From NCBI RefSeq assembly GCF_020509005.1, contig NC_063015.1, positions 2,418,001 to 2,482,000 of the forward strand: a DNA stretch of 64,000 bases. The letters run 5' to 3'. Both the position numbers and the translations under genes were made by a program. Shown here in pieces: positions 34,777 through 46,687 of this stretch (the stretch's first letter is position 1; each line of letters begins with the position of its first letter). The DNA is from Fulvia fulva. Lineage: Eukaryota > Ascomycota > Dothideomycetes > Mycosphaerellales > Mycosphaerellaceae. The notes beneath the pieces were generated by a model, which was not told the origin of the DNA, did not search any database, and was given only the letters and a program-made list of their open reading frames with translations.

Positions 34777-37700
34777 ACCGTATTCGTTAATAGTTAGCTC
34801 CGGTCGCTATTCCTCGAAAGCTTATATAATAGCTAGGAGCTCCTTATCGTAGATATTATAGTTATATTACTAGGGATCTATCTTCTTAGATATATAAGCG
34901 ATAGGATGCAATACTCCTTACTCGTTACGTTATAAGAGGTCTACTACTATTACGTAATCTAAGGTATCTATTTCTAGAATAGTCTCTCGCCCTAGGTAGA
35001 AGTGCTTTAAGGTAGGCGTATCGATAAATGCTTACTTTAATGCCTCGAACGCCTATTAATATACTAGAGACTAGTCCTATAGGACATTCTTCCTCGTAAG
35101 CTTCGTTATAGGCAAGTAGATCTTACTAAAATCCTTAATAAACCTACGGTAGAAGTTAGTAAACCCTATAAACAATAAGATATCGGTAATATTCGGGGGT
35201 ATAGGCCAATTCTTAACGTATATAATCTTAGCTAGGTCTATCTTAATACCCTCATTTATAATAATAACACCTAGATAAGTAGTTTCGTGTCTAAAGAACT
35301 TATATTTGTTAATATCTAACTAGAGCCCGGCGGTATCTAGCTTTCGTAGAACCTTTAGAATTTATTAGACATACTCTTCTCTTGTCTTACTGAAGACAAG
35401 TACGTTATTAAGGTAACATAACACGAAGTCATCTAGAAACTCCCTTAGTATATCGTTTATAAATAACTAAAACGTTCCTAGTATATTATATAGTCTAAAG
35501 GGTATAACTATGTACTTAAACTGTCTATATCTAGTAGTAAAGGCCGTTTTCTACTCGTCTCCTACTACAATACGGATACGATTAAACGTAGTAATAACAT
35601 CTAGCTTAGTAAACTATTACGCGCTAGCAATACAATCTAAGGTCTCTTAAAATAGTAGAATCGGGTAGCGACTCTTCGTCGTAAGCGCGTTTAGAGCTCT
35701 ATAGTCTACGTATACTCGTAGCCCTCTACCCGGCCTTTTAACTATTAGAATAGGTACTACTACTAGTAATACGCTTCTCTAAATAAAGCCTTTCTTAAGT
35801 TAGTCGTCGATCTACTTCTTGATCACCTCGTTCTCTCGTATAGAGAAGGAGTATAGTCTTTAAAATAGCGGTATCTAACTATTCTTTAGCTTAATCTTAT
35901 AGTCTACGCTAGGCCGTCGCGGTAGGACCTTATCTACTTCCTTACGGCTAAATAGCCTAGCTATTTCCCTAGACTCTACTAGTAATAAAGGGATAGGATC
36001 CTAGTCTTTGTCCTTACCGTTCATAAAACGTTAATAGTCGTTAGCTAATATAATAGAGGCGTTAAGTTACCGCTAGGTATAGTTACCCTAGGGCTTCTCC
36101 TATCTATCTATATTTTCTTAAGTATTAGTATCTACCAACATCGCTACGCTACCTCCTAGTACTAGCTTCGCTCTTATACCGAAAGCCTTTAGTATATACG
36201 CGGATAGCGGGTCTCGCGCGACTTACTTATTAAGATCTTCTTTTGGACTAAATATCTATATTATATATACTTTATAGCCCTTCCTCTAGCTTATACGCCG
36301 AAGTACTTCTATATTAATAGGCTTGATGTCGATCTCCGGCTTAGTCTCGACCTTTAATTCTTTCTTCGTTCGACGCGCTAGGCGCTTAAGTATTTTAACC
36401 CTATTAGCGGGTAGTAGCTAGCGGACGTAATAAGACGGTTCCGGTTTATCGTAGATATCGACGGTATATCGCATTACTATCTTCGTCGTGTACGTCTCCT
36501 ATACTACTATAGGTTCGTCTTTATCCTCTACGTAAGGTTTGACGTAATTAGATAGAGCTTAAGGTCGCGAACTCTCTAGTACTAGTATCTCGGTCTAAAG
36601 AAAGCCTATTAGTATAATACCCTTATCGTTAATAGACTATACATATCCTAGTTCAGTTCCGAGTATATAGTTCTGTCGACAATATAGTAAGAATAGGGTT
36701 ATAGTTCCTAACGTATAGTAGAACGTAGGTTAATACTTATCGTACTAGGGACGGCCGAGGACTATATCGTATTCTAGTAATACGTAGTAGCTAGACCTAG
36801 TCTCTACGTAGTTACCGATCTGAATCTATACCGTCGTTCTATAAGTAATAAAGTTACTAGTAGGTCGGCTATCTACTAATATTAGCCCTAACGGATTAGG
36901 TAGCTATATTATATTAAGGTTGTTCTTATACGTAAAGTCAATATTAAAGTACGTAGAGTTAGTACTATTATTATAAAGAGTTTACGTAGGGATCTTTCTA
37001 TTTACTATATATAGTATAACTAGATAAGAAGCTATTCCCGGATTGTATTTATCTATAGAGTAGTTCGTAGCTAGTAGGGAGTATACTAATATACTTAAAA
37101 CCTTGCCTCCCTTAGGAGGCCTATGTTTATATTTATACTTTTTCTCGTTTTCTCGTAATTCTAACCCGTACGGTCTACTACGTATTACGCTTACGGAGTA
37201 GACTCGGCGTTTTCCGCGCCGCCGGTATTATTAGCGTTACTACTATTACTACCGTTACGGCGGTTATTACTTAGGTTATAGCCTAGCGTAAATAGGCGGC
37301 GGGCGATATCTCGAAGGGGGTACTAATCGGTGTCGATACGGCGGTGACCTTCTTATTCGTACTTTAAGCACTAATTCTAATCGATATATTCCTAGGTACG
37401 AGTAGTTTCTAAAGGTTAGATATACTAAAATGCCTAAGGTCGATTAGCCTACTTAGTCTTAGCGTTCGGGTTAGTATTATTACCGCTACTACCCGAAGCC
37501 GTATCCTTCTTATTATTATTCCCCTTAGTAGTCTTCTTATTACCTTAGGTCTTATTACCGTTACCGCTCTTACCGTACTTAAGGTCGAACGCCTTAAACT
37601 TATCCTCGTAGTTATATAGCGTAGACACGACTTGCTTAAGGGTTATATTAACTATATCCTCGTTTATAATACGGTTATCGTAGCGCGAGTTCAACTTACG

Positions 37701-39196
37701 GAGTAGGAAGTCCTTCTCGAGTTTCTTTTCCTTCGCGCCGTTATCTAGGTTAACAATATCGGCGTTCTTACGGAAGGATAGTTAGAAGTTACTAAGCTTC
37801 TCCTTATTACCCTACTATAGACTATTAAGCTTAGTTATAGTATTAGTATAGGCATTACGGGTACCGTAGCGCTAGGCTAGATCTTCTATTATCTTATCTA
37901 TAGAAGCGTACTAAGTAGTCGTACCTTCCGTAGACTTAGTAAGACTAGGGATCTTTAAGTCGATATAGGTCTATATACCGTTCTTTAACTAGCTCTAGAC
38001 GTTCTAAAGGGAGTCCTTTACGGTACGGTACTTAGAGGCTTAGAGCTTAGCTTTAGTAGTACGCTACTACTCTTAGAACTTAATATCGTCGCTCTTTAGA
38101 CCGAACTTAGTAGGGGCCTTTAGCTCGTTAGAGGACTTAATACTAGTAGCTATATCGGCGTCGTAAGTCGTATATACGGAGATAGAGTTACTATCTAAGT
38201 CGGTACTCGGGCGATTCTTCTTACCCTTACGACTACCGTCCTTACGGCTATTCTTACGGCCCTTATTACCGTCGTCCTCGTCGTCTAATAAGTCCGATAA
38301 ATCCGGGTCCGACTTCTTCTTATTAGGCTTACCTCTATTCTACCGACGCTCTAGTAACTCTTTAGACTCGGTTCGCTAAGGTAGTAGGTCTTACTTTTCC
38401 TTAGATCGGCTACGGTCCTTCTCTTACTTCTTAAGCTTAGTAATATGCTTCTCGGCTACTACGAGCTTAGTCTCGGTCTCTACTAGCTTACTCTCCGCTA
38501 CCTTATACTACGTACGATATACCTTCTTTATATCCTTAGCCCTCGTAACCTCCTCTTCTAGGGACTATCTAGTCGCCTATTCCGTATCGATTATATCCTC
38601 GAGTCGGTCTATCTAGTCCTTAGTATCTTACGCCTTACGGAGGTTAATACGGTTAGCTATATCGAGCGTAGTATTAAGCTTATACGTATGTCGGTAATCG
38701 GACTCGATATTATAGAGGATCTTATAGATCTACTAGGGATAGTTATTAACCGTCTTCTTAAACTTATCTATATTCAACCCGTTTAAAGAGTCGAAGGCTT
38801 CCTAGAAGTTATCGATAGTAACCCTCCTCTTCCTCGGTACCTTAGTACCCTTACCTTCTATCTTATCCTCGATAAACTCCGCCCTATATAGGTTAGCTAA
38901 GTTTAGCTCTATCTCGACCTCCTCTTCCTTAATTGTCTTAAGTTAGTCGAATACCTTCTTATACTACTTACGGTACTAGTTATTCTCGTTAAGGAGCTTA
39001 TTTACGATATCCTCTTTACGTCCTTAAGTCTACGTCGCCGGATTCGCGCTATTATTATCGGGCGGATCGGGTAGTAGGGTAAAGAAGGATAATCTATTAA
39101 GGGACGCGCGATAAACGCGTCTATTAGTATTCTCTATACTTACGCCTAGTACGCCGGTACCGGTATGTCTCGCTATTACTACTATATTAGCTATAA
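34777..39196 (-). mobile_element. G3 segment 2: RNase H, RT, protease and gag relic
   Basis: This continues G3 on the minus strand. In reverse, about 34780-35650 is RNase H and reverse transcriptase, with a stretch at 35518-35612 parallel to G2 5560-5650. The RT N-terminal part and protease follow at about 35650-37150, and a gag-like Lys/Ser/Asn-rich region at about 37200-39060. RIP has removed all frames. Copia-2 inserts at 39197, next to the duplicated TATAA (39192-39196). The 5' LTR of G3 is not delimited. Confidence 0.7.
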
Positions 39197-39604
39197 TATT
39201 ACGAATATAGATTAGTAGGTATGTCGTACGGTACTAAGACTAACTTAGTATATACTAAGCTAATCGAGATAATAGTACGGTAATACTACCGAGATACCGT
39301 ACGAATAGTAGGAGCGACTTAGAGGACCTAGAGTCGCTTAGCTAGTTAGTACGAGACTATTAGAGGAACTGCCGTCGTAGGATAAGATATAGATAAAACC
39401 GATAAGGCGTAGTAAAATAGAACTAGGACTAGAGCAATATCCCTCTATATAGGTATAAGAGACGTAGTCTCTATACCGATAGTAGAGATACCTTTAGTAC
39501 TAAATACTACTCTACTATATACCTTTATATACTATATTAGTCCTTCCTCCTTCCCTATTACGTGTCCTAACTTCCGTACATATATATACTATATCTATTT
39601 AACA
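39197..39604 (+). repeat. Copia-2 5' LTR
   Basis: This is 408 bp and pairs with 44373-44780. It is followed at 39605 by GGTTATAAGG, which fits the Copia-1 primer site with one TG-to-TA change. Confidence 0.92.
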
Positions 39605-39639
39605 GGTTATAAGGCCGGGTTTGCTTAATAGGACATTAA

Positions 39640-42600
39640 TATACTAAGGAAGTACGACGTAGAGTATTATACCCTATACCCGGAATCCGTACGGTAACGT
39701 ACTAATAGACTCGGAGAGTCTACTATACGGAACGCTACTAATAGACTCGGGGAGTCTAAGCTTATTCTAACTACCGTAGTTAAGTAGAGCTTACTATATA
39801 TCTAAGGCTACCTTCGTTATAGAAGACTTAACGAGTTACGAGGGCCCCCGGAAGGTCGGCCCTACTCTTACTCGTAAGAACTAGAAGCGCTAGTTCGTTA
39901 TACTACGAGACTATCTCGAAAGCCGGGAGGTACTCTATTAACGACTCGTCGGCTAATCTCCTAGAATCCGTTACGCCTAAGACTACTTTAAAGGCAAACG
40001 GTATAGCGAGATATACTATCTTAGTATATTTATCCGAGGAGGATAACTAAGAAATCTTAGATATACGAGATACGAAAGAGATCTAGAAACTTCTATAGAA
40101 GAATTATAGTAAGGTCTATAAGGCATACGTAGTAGCGCTTATAAAACAGCTAGTATCGTTTAAGCTACCGGACGATTAGACAATTAGATAAGGGCAGATA
40201 TATCTAGGTAACCTATCTATATAGATTACCGAAATAGATAGTAAAGAGACCTACTATAAGGACCCTATCCGGAGGTTTAAGCACCTACTAAGTAGCCTCC
40301 CGGACGTCTACGCTAGTACTAGGGACACTATCCTAGCCTAGCTAAACCTAGGCTAGGAATCCGCTATAACCTTACTTAAATCCTACGAATTACGGATCTA
40401 AGAGAGTAAGGGCGAGACCGCTCTATACTCCTAGAGGCAAGGGGCTAGGAGCGGCTACTTTATCTACGATAGTAACTACTTAGTTATATCGTACCCGGAA
40501 CTAGATTCCGTAAAGAAGTTTATTAAAAAGAAGAACACCTAGAAGTAACCGGAGAAGAAGTCCTACGAAGAGCTAGTCCGGGATCTAGAAAAGGCCTAAA
40601 ACGCCCTTAAAAAGTCTAGGAAATAGTACAAGGATAGGAGAAGCCAATCCGATAATAAGACAAAGGTAAAGGCGATACGAGCCTATACCTTACGAGAAAG
40701 CGATACCGAGGAAATATACGACGACGAAGTCGCCTATTCTACTACTAAAGTAAAAGGTAAGTTTCCCGCCTCCGAATAGTTACTAGACTCCTATACCTCC
40801 TTATATATAACTGATAATAAGTCTCTATTCAGATCGCTTAGGAAACTAGTAAGAAGGAAAGTAATTAAAGTCGGTAGGGGGTACCTAGATATATTCTATA
40901 AATGAATAGTAACTATAGGAGGACTAACGGGGAAATAAATTGCGCTAGAGAAAGTCTTATTTGTTCCTAATCTTGGAGTTAATCTAGTTTTATAGAGGCA
41001 GTTTAGTAAGCAATTCGATATTAAACCTCTAAGCTTTATACTTAAGTATAAGAGCGGAAAGCCTATCGTACGAACAGTACTATAAGGGGGGGTACCGGTA
41101 GTATCTTCGATATCCGACTCCCTAAACTAGGTAGATAATAGGCCTCCGGAGATGTTATACGAGGAAGCTCTAGCCGCGGTAACTACTAAGGATTAGTAGG
41201 AGCTTTAGTATAGAAGATTCGTATACCTAGGTAAAGGATTGCTCCGGAACGTCTATAGGGTAAGTAATAAGAAGGACCCGATTCCTATCCCGGATAAGTA
41301 TAACTATAAGGTATACTCTATTGCGAATATACGGAAGTTTAAAGGCGCTATCGTAGAACGAAAGAACGAAAGACTTACGCTTATATCTATCGACATCTAC
41401 GGACCCTTCGAAAATACGACATCTAGGCTAGGTTTTAAATACTAGCTAGAGATCGTAGATAACTTCTTAAGAAAGAAGTAGGTGATCCCGCTTAAGAACA
41501 AATCCGACGTACCGTAAGTACTATAATAATAGCGGCTAACTATAGAGAAAGTATCTAAATGCTACGTAAGAGTAGTACGGAGTAACAATATACCTAAGCT
41601 ACTAATGGTTCTAAAGGAATAGGAGAAAGAATCGGGGTTTAATACGATATAACGGATGCTTATAACTCTATATAAAACGGAGTAGTAGAAAGGTCAATCT
41701 AGGTATCGGAGAACGCGATCCGCGTAATGCTCGAGGAATCGGGAATGCCGATAGAATTCTAGCCTAAAGCGCTAGAGGTATAGGCGGTTATACGTAACCT
41801 ACTACTAAATAGACCGTTACTTAATAGTATCTAACTTTCGCCGGAAGAAGCATTTACTAGTAAAGTACCGACGGTAGATTACCTAAGAGTATAGGGTTAT
41901 AGGGTAGTAGTTTACGTAGAACCGAAATTATATCTAAAAGGGCTACGATAGGATAAGTTAATAAACCGGGGTAAGGAAGCTGTTTTCGTTAGATACGGTT
42001 AATCGACTAAGTAATAGTTATTCTAGGAGCTAGATATACGAGCTATTAGGCAGTATAGCTAAGTAGATTAGTTCGAAAACAAGAAGGGGGGAGATCTAGA
42101 TTTAGGTATCTCCTTTATAAACTAACCTAGTAAGGTACCTAAACGAAGGCTAGTCGGTCGACTACCGGCGGTCTCGCGACTACTACTAGTTTAGCGACTA
42201 GCGGATACCCCGATAGCAATCCTACGATCCTCGGGTAGTATAATACCTAGGCCCGACGAGAGTAACGTAAGCGAGATAGGGTATAAATTACCCTAACTTT
42301 CTACTACTAAAGTAGCTAAGTCCTCTAAAGAAGAACCGACCTAGCTAATCCCCGCTCCCTACGTAGAGACCGAACCTACTACGGCTAAGGACAAAGGACT
42401 AACTGTCTTAAGACCGCTCTATATCTAACTTCCCGGTAGACTAGATAATATCGCGGACTATAAGAAGATCGAGGAAACCCCGGAGCTACCGGAACTAATC
42501 GTCCGGAGGAAAAGGACTAGGGATCCTAACGATAACTACGGCTAGGACTAGGACTATAAGGCTAAGTACTATAAAGCTATAATAGCTTTGTTCTACTAAC

Positions 42601-44340
42601 TACTATAGGTAAATAATAGACTTACCGATACCGACGAACGTATATTTATAGCTACGGTAGAGGAACTATTTGACGAAGTCTAAGAATACGCCTTTACTAT
42701 ATTCGGACCTAGTATTACCTACTAATAGGAAGTACCTATCCCGAAGATATATAAGGCTACGGTAGGGGATCCTAAATAGGGCTACTTATAGAAGGACGCT
42801 ATCGATACCGAGCTACTCTCGTTATTAAGTAATAATACCTAGGAAACGGCTATCGCTCTAAGGGGGGCGAATATAGTCACCTCTAAGTAGGTCTTCGACG
42901 TAAAGAGACTTATTAGCGGAGTAATCGAAAAGTTCAAGGCAAGACTTGTCGTAAGAGGGTTTTTATAGAAATTCGGCGTTAACTTCGAAGAGATATTCGT
43001 ATCTATAGTACGCTATAACATCCTAAGGGTCTTTATAGTAGTAGTTTACGAGCAGGATCTCGAGATATACTAGGTCGACGTTAACAATACGTTTACCTAA
43101 AGCTACCTAGCCGAAGACATCTATATAAAACCTCTACTAGGAGTCGAAACCCTACTAAATACGGTCCTTAAGGTACTCCGGAGTCTCTACGGCCTAAAGC
43201 AGGTAGCTAGAGACTAGAATAAGCTCTATATTACTACGTTAGTCAAAATAGGATTCTACTAATTCGAGGTAGACCTATATCTCCTAACTTATACTAAGAG
43301 AGACATTATACTACTTATCTATATAGACGATATACCTATTATAGTACTAAGGTTAGCCGATATCTAATAGTTTAAGAAGCAGTTCGCGTAATACTTTAAG
43401 ATTAAGGATCTCGGGGAACCGGAGAAACTACTAGGACTAAAGATTACTCGCGATAGGCGTAACGGTACCCTAAAACTCGACTAGGGCTACTATATCCGTA
43501 AGGCCCTTACTAAAATAGATATAGCAAAAGAAAAGGCAAGCCTAACACTCTCGCTAATAGATAGTTATGATGATCTCCGTCCTATAGCCCCGAACGATAA
43601 GAGATATAGTAAGGATAACTACTAGAGTAATAATAGGACCTAGATATAGCTAATAACTATAACGAGATCGGACCTAGCCTTCCTACTCGGGAGAACTAGT
43701 ACATATATAGCGGATCTAACAAAGCGGTATATAAAAGTACTAAAGAAGGTCTCGAGATACCTAAGGTCGTTCCCTAACCTAGGGTTAATATTTAGACGTA
43801 GTAGCGGTGCCCTAACCGGATACTTAGACTCCGACTACGCGATAGATCGAGTAGATAGGATCTTAATTCTAGGACATGTCTAGCTAGTATACGGTACGCC
43901 TATATCCTAGATAAGTAAGAAGCAAAAGTCTATAGTAACCTCTACTATAGAGGTAGAGTTTATAGCGATAAACGCCGCCGCGAAACAATCCTAGTTCCTA
44001 GCGGCTATCCTCCGAGAGATAAACTACCCGGGGCTAGTAGGAGACTACTCTTTCTAACTAATAGTCCTAGCCGATAAGAGTACCGTCGACAAACTAAGAC
44101 TAGTACGCCTTATAGGGGATAACTAGGCGGCTCTGACCTTAGTTAAGGACGCCTATATCTACGAAAGATCTAAGTATATTAATGTTACCTATAACTATAT
44201 TAGGTACCTCTAGTAGTAGAGAAAGATTAAAGTAGAGTACTACTATACTAAGGAGATAGTAGCAGATAGTTTGACTAAACCGCTAGCCGGTCCCTAGCTC
44301 TAGACCTTTATACGATAGCTATAGCTAGTATAGTAGGAAC
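39640..44340 (+). pseudogene. Copia-2 Gag-Pol relic
   Basis: This is a stop-ridden relic of a Copia polyprotein. The longest surviving piece, 41239-41445, reads VYSIANIRKFKGAIVERK and LISIDIYGP, which aligns with the Copia-1 integrase start (CSIAKMKKYKGKVTERR, VSIDICGP). The protease region near 40786 reads LLDSYTS, consistent with an ancestral LLDSCTS. The RT active site near 43319 reads YIDDIPI. The RNase H end with a KYI-like stretch lies near 44170. The order matches Copia-1 throughout, so the two are related but distinct families. Confidence 0.88.
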
Positions 44341-44372
44341 AATCGTTCCTCGCCTTACGACCTAAGTAGGAA

Positions 44373-44780
44373 TATTACAAATATAGGTCAGTAGGTATGT
44401 CGTACGGTACTAAGACTAACTTAGTATATACTAAGCTAGTCGAGATAATAGTACGGTAATACTACCGAGACACCGTACGAATAGTAGGAGCGACTTAGAG
44501 GACCTAAAGTCGCTTAGCTAGTTAGTATAAGACTATTAGAGGAACTGCCGTCGTAGGATAAGATATAGATAAAACCGATAAGGCGTAGTAAAACAGAACT
44601 AGGACTAGAGCAATATCCCTCTATATAGGTATAAGAGACGTAGTCTCTATACCGATAGTAGAGACACCTTTAGTACTAAACACTATTCTACTATATACCT
44701 TTGTATACTATATTAGTCCTTCCTCCTTCCCTATTACGTGTCCTAACTTCCGTACATATATATACTATACCTATTTAATA
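44373..44780 (+). repeat. Copia-2 3' LTR
   Basis: This is 408 bp, equal in length to the 5' LTR and nearly the same in sequence; the few differences seen are mostly C/T or G/A. It is followed by TATAA. Confidence 0.92.
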
Positions 44781-44785
44781 TATAA

Positions 44786-45240
44786 CCTACTTTAAGGTAC
44801 GACTTAGCGAGTACGACACCTAATCTTAGTACTTCCTCGTATACTATTACGGTTTCTCTATAATCTCCCGAATATAGCTTCTTATGTCTCTCTATATATT
44901 AGTAATAATCTATTCGACGTATTATAAGTAGGTATAAGTACGTAGTCGGGTAAGGTATAAGTCGAATAGATATCCTATCTAAGAGAGGCGCGGAGGGCGC
45001 GAGAGTTATATACGGGCGCTAAGCCGCTAGTCGGATTAGTTAGCGGGCGCGAGGTCTAGGTACGTACCCGCAGGTTTAAGTAAATATACGCCGGTACAGT
45101 GATATCTATTTAGATTATTAGCTACCTCTTTACCCTTTAACTATAAAACTAAGTTAAGTTTGCCCTCTACCTATAAAGCTAAGGTATATAAGTACCTCTT
45201 AGATATAAGAACTAATCTACCTAACTAACCCTATATATAA
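44786..45240. other. RIP-mutated stretch of unknown origin
   Basis: AT-biased and low in CpA, with no frame and no match that I can see to the other elements in the window. It could hold the rest of the G3 5' end, since Copia-2 interrupts something at 39196/44786, or older unique sequence. Confidence 0.4.
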
Positions 45241-45249
45241 AAACTAAGA

Positions 45250-46140
45250 TAACTATAACTACTAAACGCGGCTTACTATTACTAACACTACTACTAATAC
45301 TAACTAACCCTAAGAGTAAGTCTTAGAAGGCTAGAGACTCCTAGAAAATCTCGAAATAAGCCGACTAGATTAAGGAAAATATTAAACGTAGCTTATAATA
45401 TATCTCTAAGGGTACCGTCCTCTATAAGGTAGAGTTTATAGATATCTAGGAGAAGAATAAGAAGTATATATCTACCCTAATCGCTATCGATTAAGCCCGC
45501 CGATTCTCCGACTCTCTAAGGTATAATAATAAGGTTACTCTCTATAATACCTTACTCGACTAGTTTAAGAGTAAGCTACCTATCCTTAAGGGTATTAAAT
45601 CTAGAAGTAAGGTCGAGAATAACTCTATATATTAAGATGTAGCATCTCAAAGGGAGTTAATAATTAGGAAGTGATCTAGTAGCCTAAGGTATCTATAATA
45701 ACTTAGCTTATAGGAAGATACCTTCTCTTCTCTTTAGCTTAGATAGATATCTAATATAATCAATATATTAGTTCCTAATATATTGCTATATACTCGTGCT
45801 ATTAGTTAGTTAAAGATTAATCTCTTACTCTACTCCGCTTTTATTAATCCGTACCTATTTAACACTATATATAATATTCTAGGACTCGGTAACAAGATCG
45901 GTAAGATACTTAAGAATACCGTTTTACCCTTAAAGAAGCGAGCTAAGGACTCTAGCAATAAGGATAAGAGTAATAGCCCTCCCTAAAAGAAGAAGAAGAA
46001 GACCTCTACTAGTAGTAAGAAGGAGATTAAGAACCTAATTAAGGATATTAAGGGTAAGATTAATAAGGTAACTATAGCTCTTAAGGTACTCGGTAAGAAG
46101 GTTAGAGTCCTAAAGCACCTTACTTTAAAACTCTAAGGGG
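45250..46140 (+). pseudogene. RIP-degraded lysine-rich coding relic, unidentified
   Basis: Before and after the solo LTR the sequence reads in one frame where nearly all breaks are TAG or TAA, as in the RIP-hit genes here. The left part (about 45300-45625) reads like KARDS, KENIKRS and KGTVLYKVEFIDI. The right part (45870-46135) reads LKKRAKDSSNKDKSNSPP, a run of lysines and serines, then KEIKNLIKDIKGKINK. The pattern suggests a basic, partly coiled-coil protein of about 200-220 residues. I do not recognise it. It may be a gag-like protein of a repeat or a duplicated host gene. The start and end are not certain. Confidence 0.45.
45630..45864 (+). repeat. Solo LTR of the Copia-1 family, RIP-mutated
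   Basis: These 235 bp align end to end with the Copia-1 LTR, with CpA/TpG-to-TpA changes (start TATTAAG, end TTTAACA). It is flanked by CTATA on both sides (45625-45629 and 45865-45869), so it is a true insertion reduced to one LTR by recombination. It interrupts the lysine-rich relic. Confidence 0.92.
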
Positions 46141-46687
46141 GTATATAAAAAGATAGTATAACCTTATAGCGTAAGATAAGATTATAAGATTAAAAATAAG
46201 CGTTATAGGGTATAAGAATATAATAGATATTAGCCGAGGAGATTGTAATAACTAATTTAAGGTAACAACTTGCTCTATACAAGAGCTAATAAGGCACTAC
46301 TTTCAAATAATATAGTTTTTCACAGCTTACAAACCAATGCCCTATACTTTCTAATCGAGATCCCCAGTTTCACACGAGTGCTGTACACTGTGGCGCCACC
46401 AGCGGGAACACCTTCGCTAACCCAAGGCGACCTATTTCTACGCCATCTAATACAGAAAGCCGAATCCTTCGTATCGACAAGAAACGTTATTCGCCATTCC
46501 GATGGCGCCTGACATACAGCTGCCACATTCGGGCAAGCGTGGGCATGGATTACCGCTGTACTGGTCACGAACTAGTTGTGTTGACTAGTCATTCGCGAGG
46601 TATGTATATGGTGATACATCTCTTTCACGTCTTCGCATTCCTGGCTTGGCTTTTCCTTCCTTCTTCGGTCCCCCCCCCCCAGTCAGT
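46141..46687 (+). promoter_or_regulatory. Edge of the RIP block and upstream region of the next gene
   Basis: RIP-type composition ends near 46,260; beyond that CpA and TpG are normal. The 46,260-46,687 stretch holds no convincing gene. An 11-base C run (46670-46680) lies 7 bases before the ATG at 46688. No clear TATA box was picked out. Confidence 0.5.

Larger units (their letters stand above)
39197..44780 (+). mobile_element. Copia-2: RIP-degraded Ty1/Copia element
   Basis: This 5.6-kb element has 408-bp LTRs and the duplication TATAA (39192-39196 and 44781-44785). Its LTRs are unrelated to those of Copia-1 but its coding relic aligns with Copia-1 Gag-Pol. Both LTRs now start TATTAC, where TGTTAC is expected, and the 3' LTR ends AATA instead of AACA, both RIP-type changes. 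The internal region is saturated with TAG and TAA stops. Confidence 0.93.
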
